The notes below the pieces were generated by a model that did no database searches, was not told the DNA's origin, and saw only the letters and a list, made by a program, of their open reading frames with translations. Shown one piece after another: positions 60,477 through 64,000 of a stretch of 64,000 bases of DNA; position 1 is the stretch's first letter; the number at the start of each line of letters is the position of its first letter. Source of the DNA: Sphingobacteriaceae bacterium GW460-11-11-14-LB5. Lineage in GTDB: Bacteria; Bacteroidota; Bacteroidia; Sphingobacteriales; Sphingobacteriaceae. The stretch covers positions 2,418,001-2,482,000 of the forward strand of contig CP021237.1 in NCBI GenBank assembly GCA_002151545.1. The letters run 5' to 3'. A program made the translations under genes and the position numbers.

Positions 60477-61673
60477 ATGAACATTTTAGTAATCAATTCG
60501 GGAAGTAGCTCTTTAAAGTACCAGCTTTTTAACATGCCTGAAAAAGCGCCGCTTTGCAGCGGCCTGGTAGAGCGTATTGGCATTGAAGGCTCCTTTATTA
60601 AACATAGCGTTTATCGCAATAACGAAAAGTATAACATTGAACAGTCTGGTTTTATTGCTAACCACGGTGAAGGTTTAAAACAGGTGTTAGCTTTACTCAC
60701 TGAAGGGGAATATGCAGTAATAGCCAGTCCTGATGATATTGCGGCTGTTGGCCATCGTGTAGTGCATGGAGGCGAACATTTTACAGGTGCAACCCTTATT
60801 ACAGACGAGGTAAAACATCAGATCAAAAAACTGTTTTCACTTGCTCCGCTGCATAATCCGGTTAATTATAAATGTATTGAAGTAGCCGAGCAAACTTTTG
60901 TAAATGCTAAACAAATTGCAGTATTCGATACGGCATTTCACCAAACCATACCGGAACAGGCTTATCGTTATGCGATTCCGGAATGGTATTACAAAGAACA
61001 TGGCATCAGGGTATATGGATTTCATGGCACCAGCCATAAATATGTAAGCGAACAAGCCATTAAATGGTTAAATAAGGCTGAAAGTAAAATCATCAGCATA
61101 CACCTAGGTAACGGCTGCAGCATCACAGCCATTAAAAATGGTAAATCGATAGATACCAGTATGGGATTTGGCCCGCTAAGCGGATTAATGATGGGCACAC
61201 GCTCTGGAGATATCGATCCGTCGGTTATTTTTCATTTAATGGAACATTCAGGATATACTTTAGAGCAGTTAAGTACCCTGGTTAACAAACAATCAGGACT
61301 TTTAGGTGTAGGTGGCTCAAGTGACATGCGCGATATCAGAAAAATGGTCAGCGAAGGAAATGCAGCTGCAATTTTAGCATTAAAACTGTATGCTTACAGG
61401 ATCAAAAAATTTATTGGCGCTTATGCGGCTATTTTAAATGGTATAGACGCCATTGTATTTACAGCAGGTGTGGGTGAAAACGACAGCAATATGCGTGAGG
61501 CCGTTTGTTCAGCACTCGATTATCTGGGTATTGAATTAGATCCAAATCAAAATGCAGCCTACCATGGAGCGTTGAAAGAAATTAATAAAACAGGCGCTAA
61601 AGTAAAAATCCTGGTTATTCCAACCAACGAAGAATATGAAATTGCCCATCAATGTTTTGAGCGGCTAACTTGA
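60477..61673 (+). CDS. ackA: acetate kinase
   Basis: A 398-residue kinase converting acetyl phosphate and ADP to acetate and ATP. The N-terminal motif is MNILVINSGSSSLKYQLFNM, with RVVHGGE near residue 90, GFHGTSHKYVS near 181-191 and the phosphate loop HLGNGCSITAI near 208-218. The ATG lies one base after the pta stop, so the two are translationally coupled. Identification is secure. Confidence 0.97.
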   Translation: MNILVINSGSSSLKYQLFNMPEKAPLCSGLVERIGIEGSFIKHSVYRNNEKYNIEQSGFIANHGEGLKQVLALLTEGEYAVIASPDDIAAVGHRVVHGGEHFTGATLITDEVKHQIKKLFSLAPLHNPVNYKCIEVAEQTFVNAKQIAVFDTAFHQTIPEQAYRYAIPEWYYKEHGIRVYGFHGTSHKYVSEQAIKWLNKAESKIISIHLGNGCSITAIKNGKSIDTSMGFGPLSGLMMGTRSGDIDPSVIFHLMEHSGYTLEQLSTLVNKQSGLLGVGGSSDMRDIRKMVSEGNAAAILALKLYAYRIKKFIGAYAAILNGIDAIVFTAGVGENDSNMREAVCSALDYLGIELDPNQNAAYHGALKEINKTGAKVKILVIPTNEEYEIAHQCFERLT

Positions 61674-61684
61674 CGCCTGAATTA

Positions 61685-61714
61685 TTTTTTTAATACAGAA
61701 TTCTTTTAAATTTG
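61685..61714 (+). promoter_or_regulatory. promoter of the aminotransferase-like gene
   Basis: TTTT (61685-61688), 18 nt, TAAATTTG (61707-61714); ends 3 nt before the ATG at 61718. Confidence 0.45.
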
Positions 61715-61717
61715 AGC

Positions 61718-62791
61718 ATGAACCTATTTTTCCCGATCCTCAAAGAATATACTTACCTAAACACCGCCAATTCGGGCATTTTATCGACCAATCTGGCAGC
61801 ATGGAGAACTCAACATGACGAAGCATTTATTGCTGGCGGAAGCATTTTCAGAATGGAAAATCTGCCGGTTATTACCGACCTCAGAAATAATATAGCGAAG
61901 CTTTTTGGCTCAAAACCAGACAATACTTATCTCGTTCAAAATTTTTCAGTCGGTTTCAATATCTTATTGAGCGGATTGGATAAAAGTCATCGTTTTTTAC
62001 TTTTAGAAGAGGAATATCCATCGGTAAGTTATCCGGTAATCAGCATGGGTTTCGATTATCATAGTATAACCATCGATGAAAAGCTTGAAGAAAACATCAT
62101 TAACGCCATTGAGAAGTTCAAACCTACTATACTGGCGTTTAGCATGGTACAATACATTAGTGGACTTAGGATGGATGATGATTTTATCCGGAAACTAAAA
62201 AACACTTATCCTGATCTTTTATTGGTTGGCGATGGCACGCAGTTTTTGGGTACTACTGCTTATGATTTTGAAAAAACGGGTTTAGACGCGTTGATTGGCA
62301 GCGGATACAAATGGCTTTTAGCAGGCTATGGTAATGGCTACGCATTTCTTTCTGATCAGATGAAAGATGCGGTCTTCACCAAAAACAAATTGGCCCAACT
62401 GCCAACAGCACCATTTTTAAAAGGAAAAGATCATTTATCGATGTGTTTCGAACCTGGCCATTTAGATACCCTAAACTTCGGCACCTTAAACGAAAGTTTA
62501 AATTATCTTAGTTCATTTGGCTTTGATTGGATTGAAAAAACCACGCAAACGCTTTGTAATCGGGCCAGGCTGGAATTAAATTCCAGAGGATTAATCCCTG
62601 ACTGGACGCTTGACAGGAAGTATCAATCGACCATTATGAGTATGCCTTTAGATCAAAAAACAGTGGATAAACTTGCTGCTGCCAAAATACTTTGTTCGCC
62701 AAGAGGAGCCGGTACAAGGATTTCTTTCCATTATTACAATACAGAAGAAGACTTAAATCATTTACTACAGGTCCTGGATGACCAGAGTTAA
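61718..62791 (+). CDS. class V aminotransferase-fold protein
   Basis: A 357-residue PLP-dependent protein of the aminotransferase class V / cysteine desulfurase-like superfamily. The PLP lysine is in GSGYKWLLAGYGNGYAFLS (about residue 198), and the Asp that contacts the pyridine nitrogen is in LLVGDGTQFLGT (about 172). The start MNLFFPILKEYTYLNTANSGILS is the usual N-terminal region. The substrate cannot be inferred; desulfurase, lyase or amine-transfer activities are all possible. It is probably not in the ackA operon because it has its own promoter. Confidence 0.82.
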   Translation: MNLFFPILKEYTYLNTANSGILSTNLAAWRTQHDEAFIAGGSIFRMENLPVITDLRNNIAKLFGSKPDNTYLVQNFSVGFNILLSGLDKSHRFLLLEEEYPSVSYPVISMGFDYHSITIDEKLEENIINAIEKFKPTILAFSMVQYISGLRMDDDFIRKLKNTYPDLLLVGDGTQFLGTTAYDFEKTGLDALIGSGYKWLLAGYGNGYAFLSDQMKDAVFTKNKLAQLPTAPFLKGKDHLSMCFEPGHLDTLNFGTLNESLNYLSSFGFDWIEKTTQTLCNRARLELNSRGLIPDWTLDRKYQSTIMSMPLDQKTVDKLAAAKILCSPRGAGTRISFHYYNTEEDLNHLLQVLDDQS

Positions 62792-62925
62792 GTTATTTTC
62801 GGAGTGATTTTTCCAATCGTAGGTGTAAACGCTGCTACTCAATTAAAAAAGTTACAAACTATATTCTAAAATCGACGTTAGATAATGGTAGACATTTAAT
62901 TGACAAACATTAACCGCAGCCTTAT

Positions 62926-63060
62926 ATGCAAACTCAAACAACAGAAAATACGAACCTTACCGTTTTGATCCAGGATGATGCTTCAATTGAAGATAAAAGA
63001 GACATTTTATTAAACAGTTTATTAGACGACCTAAATAGTCAAACAGAATCTTTCAATTAG
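62926..63060 (+). CDS. 44-codon ORF
   Basis: An ATG-started frame of 44 codons ending in TAG. The protein is acidic and polar with a short helix (IEDKRDILLNSLLDDLNSQT). It has no membrane segment, no Gly-Gly leader motif and no Cys. Codon use looks ordinary. No clear promoter or partner gene is seen, so its reality is moderate and its function unknown. Confidence 0.4.
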   Translation: MQTQTTENTNLTVLIQDDASIEDKRDILLNSLLDDLNSQTESFN

Positions 63061-63202
63061 TGCCACAACCCATTATTATTTGGTAGAGAAGGTTAACGTT
63101 TCTAAGCACGATTCCAAAAACTCAGATGATCTCAGGTGGCTTAGGTGGTAAAATACACTGCCTCATTTAAAAGTATCCTAAACATTAAGAAGTGAAGAAC
63201 AT

Positions 63203-63277
63203 TAGCGAGCTCACCGCAGGTAATTCATTTCAGGATTTATTTTGCAGGAAAGATGCTGAAATAAATTCAGCATGACG
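63203..63277. repeat. palindromic repeats with the GCGAGCTCACC insert
   Basis: TAGCGAGCTCACCG...AATTCATTTCAGG matches, in reverse orientation, the insert of the repeat at 30857-30910. It is followed by a 'GCTGAAATAAATTCAGCATGACG' unit ending at 63277. Confidence 0.65.
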
Positions 63278-63284
63278 ATTACTC

Positions 63285-63323
63285 GTAAAAGAAAAGGGCA
63301 AACAAATTCATGTTTACCCCTTT
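63285..63323 (-). terminator. probable terminator of the M1-peptidase-like gene
   Basis: On the minus strand AAAGGGGTAAACA and TGTTTGCCCTTT pair (one mismatch and one bulge) around a 6-nt loop, followed by TTCTTTT. It lies 80 bp after the stop codon. Confidence 0.5.
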
Positions 63324-63402
63324 CAATCTAAATTAACGCTCTCGCGACAAAAGTATAAATTCTTCTTAAACCTGTATGTAACAAATTTATTTACATTGGC
63401 GC

Positions 63403-64000
63403 TTAATGTAGAATGACCTGTGCCCGGCGAAGATTATCTGTTGTCTGCAAAATTTTATCCCTTAATTTTGAGTTGTAAGCAGGATGTGATTTTAAGAAAT
63501 CCTGTACCACTGCATTTGCTTCTTTGTTGTTATAACTGGAAAAAATAGCAGCCAGCCACGATTGCGGAAAAAATATATCCCCTGTTTTCTGTATTTCTTC
63601 CAATAAATCTAAACTTTCTTTCAGATAATGAATAGCTGTTTTTTGCCTGATGGGATGATGCAGATAAGATAAAGCCGTAGTTACCCAGGCTTCTTTCTGA
63701 CGGTTTTTCCGGTCTTTTAAAGCGTTAAAGAATTGACCTCTTTCCTTCACATCTAAAGATAATGCGGGCATTAAATAAATCAACCGATTTCTACGGTCTT
63801 CATTTTTGGTCCTTTCTAACTGCGCTTTCAGGATGGTGTTTGCGGTATCAGTTTTAAGTGCCAGTGTTAAAGCCATTGCATTATAATCATCCTCTAACAA
63901 TTTAATTCCATTTGGTGCAGTTTGCCTGAACCAGATATCATACATGCGTTTCCCGGCATCGGCACTTAAATACACATTTTGATAAGCATTGAACAAAATC
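63403..64000 (-). CDS. C-terminal part of an M1-family peptidase-like protein (cut by window end)
   Basis: The frame stays open to the right edge of the window, so only about 199 C-terminal residues are visible. They are helical and resemble the ERAP1-like/HEAT-repeat C-terminal region of M1 aminopeptidases (AHELIX-type repeats such as AWVTTALSYLHHPIRQKTAIHYLKESL). The zinc motif HExxH would lie outside. The assignment is tentative; other HEAT-repeat proteins are possible. Confidence 0.5.
   Translation of the reverse strand, partial: ILFNAYQNVYLSADAGKRMYDIWFRQTAPNGIKLLEDDYNAMALTLALKTDTANTILKAQLERTKNEDRRNRLIYLMPALSLDVKERGQFFNALKDRKNRQKEAWVTTALSYLHHPIRQKTAIHYLKESLDLLEEIQKTGDIFFPQSWLAAIFSSYNNKEANAVVQDFLKSHPAYNSKLRDKILQTTDNLRRAQVILH

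Overview
The window looks like a chromosomal segment of a Bacteroidota bacterium, most likely Sphingobacteriaceae (Pedobacter-like). The DNA is moderately AT-rich. Recognisable promoters follow the Bacteroidota pattern (TTTG near -33, TAnnTTTG near -7), and Shine-Dalgarno sites are mostly absent. The gene content also fits: a TonB-dependent receptor with a carboxypeptidase-like N-domain, DUF4374 and DUF4142 proteins, GH92 and GH29 glycosidases, and many short interspersed palindromic repeats. The genus is an inference. I see no tRNA, rRNA, CRISPR array, phage or intact insertion sequence.

Layout. 1-8.6 kb: a polyphosphate-glucokinase-like ROK kinase, then gnd-zwf-pgl (oxidative pentose phosphate pathway) and, on the other strand, ppk1-ppx. 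Together these link polyphosphate to glucose-6-phosphate and NADPH. 8.7-13 kb: a histone-H1-like protein, a YajQ family protein, an acetyltransferase, a DUF4142 lipoprotein and a secreted subtilase. 13-17.6 kb: a three-subunit Tat-exported molybdenum aldehyde oxidoreductase (PaoABC-like) and a YceH/DUF480 protein. 18-21.6 kb: a TetR-headed operon (regulator, thioesterase, SDR, DUF2798, FabF-like ketosynthase) with two copies of one operator. 21.6-24.3 kb: an AraC regulator and two tandem SDR paralogues. 24.5-26.5 kb: an arsenic cluster (arsR, Cys-rich DUF6428, arsC) beside a small EamA protein. 26.7-37.4 kb: GH92, mnmA, a lone receiver, an azoreductase, a second DUF4142 protein, an acidic protein, a K+ channel with a zinc ribbon, an SDR and a GH29 fucosidase.

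37.6-50.7 kb is a nitrate/nitrite assimilation island. It holds cobA, divergent from nirB-nirD, a small exported protein, narK, one polypeptide fusing nitrate reductase to a NirB-like NAD(P)H diaphorase, a NarM-like protein, and a protein that looks like a sirohaem nitrite/sulfite reductase without its cluster cysteines, joined to a C-terminal rubredoxin. mobA and an FNR-like regulator close the island on the opposite strand. Nitrate would enter through NarK, be reduced to nitrite by the fusion enzyme and to ammonium by NirBD. CobA supplies the sirohaem precursor and MobA the molybdenum cofactor. The pseudo-sirohaem-reductase/rubredoxin protein is the least explained part and the best candidate for something undescribed.

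51-64 kb: a siderophore-type uptake operon (TonB receptor, DUF4374, PepSY), another lone receiver, a CoiA-like protein, pta-ackA, a class V aminotransferase-like protein, a 44-codon ORF and the 3' end of a probable M1 peptidase gene that runs off the window. The larger gaps mostly hold several families of interspersed repeats.
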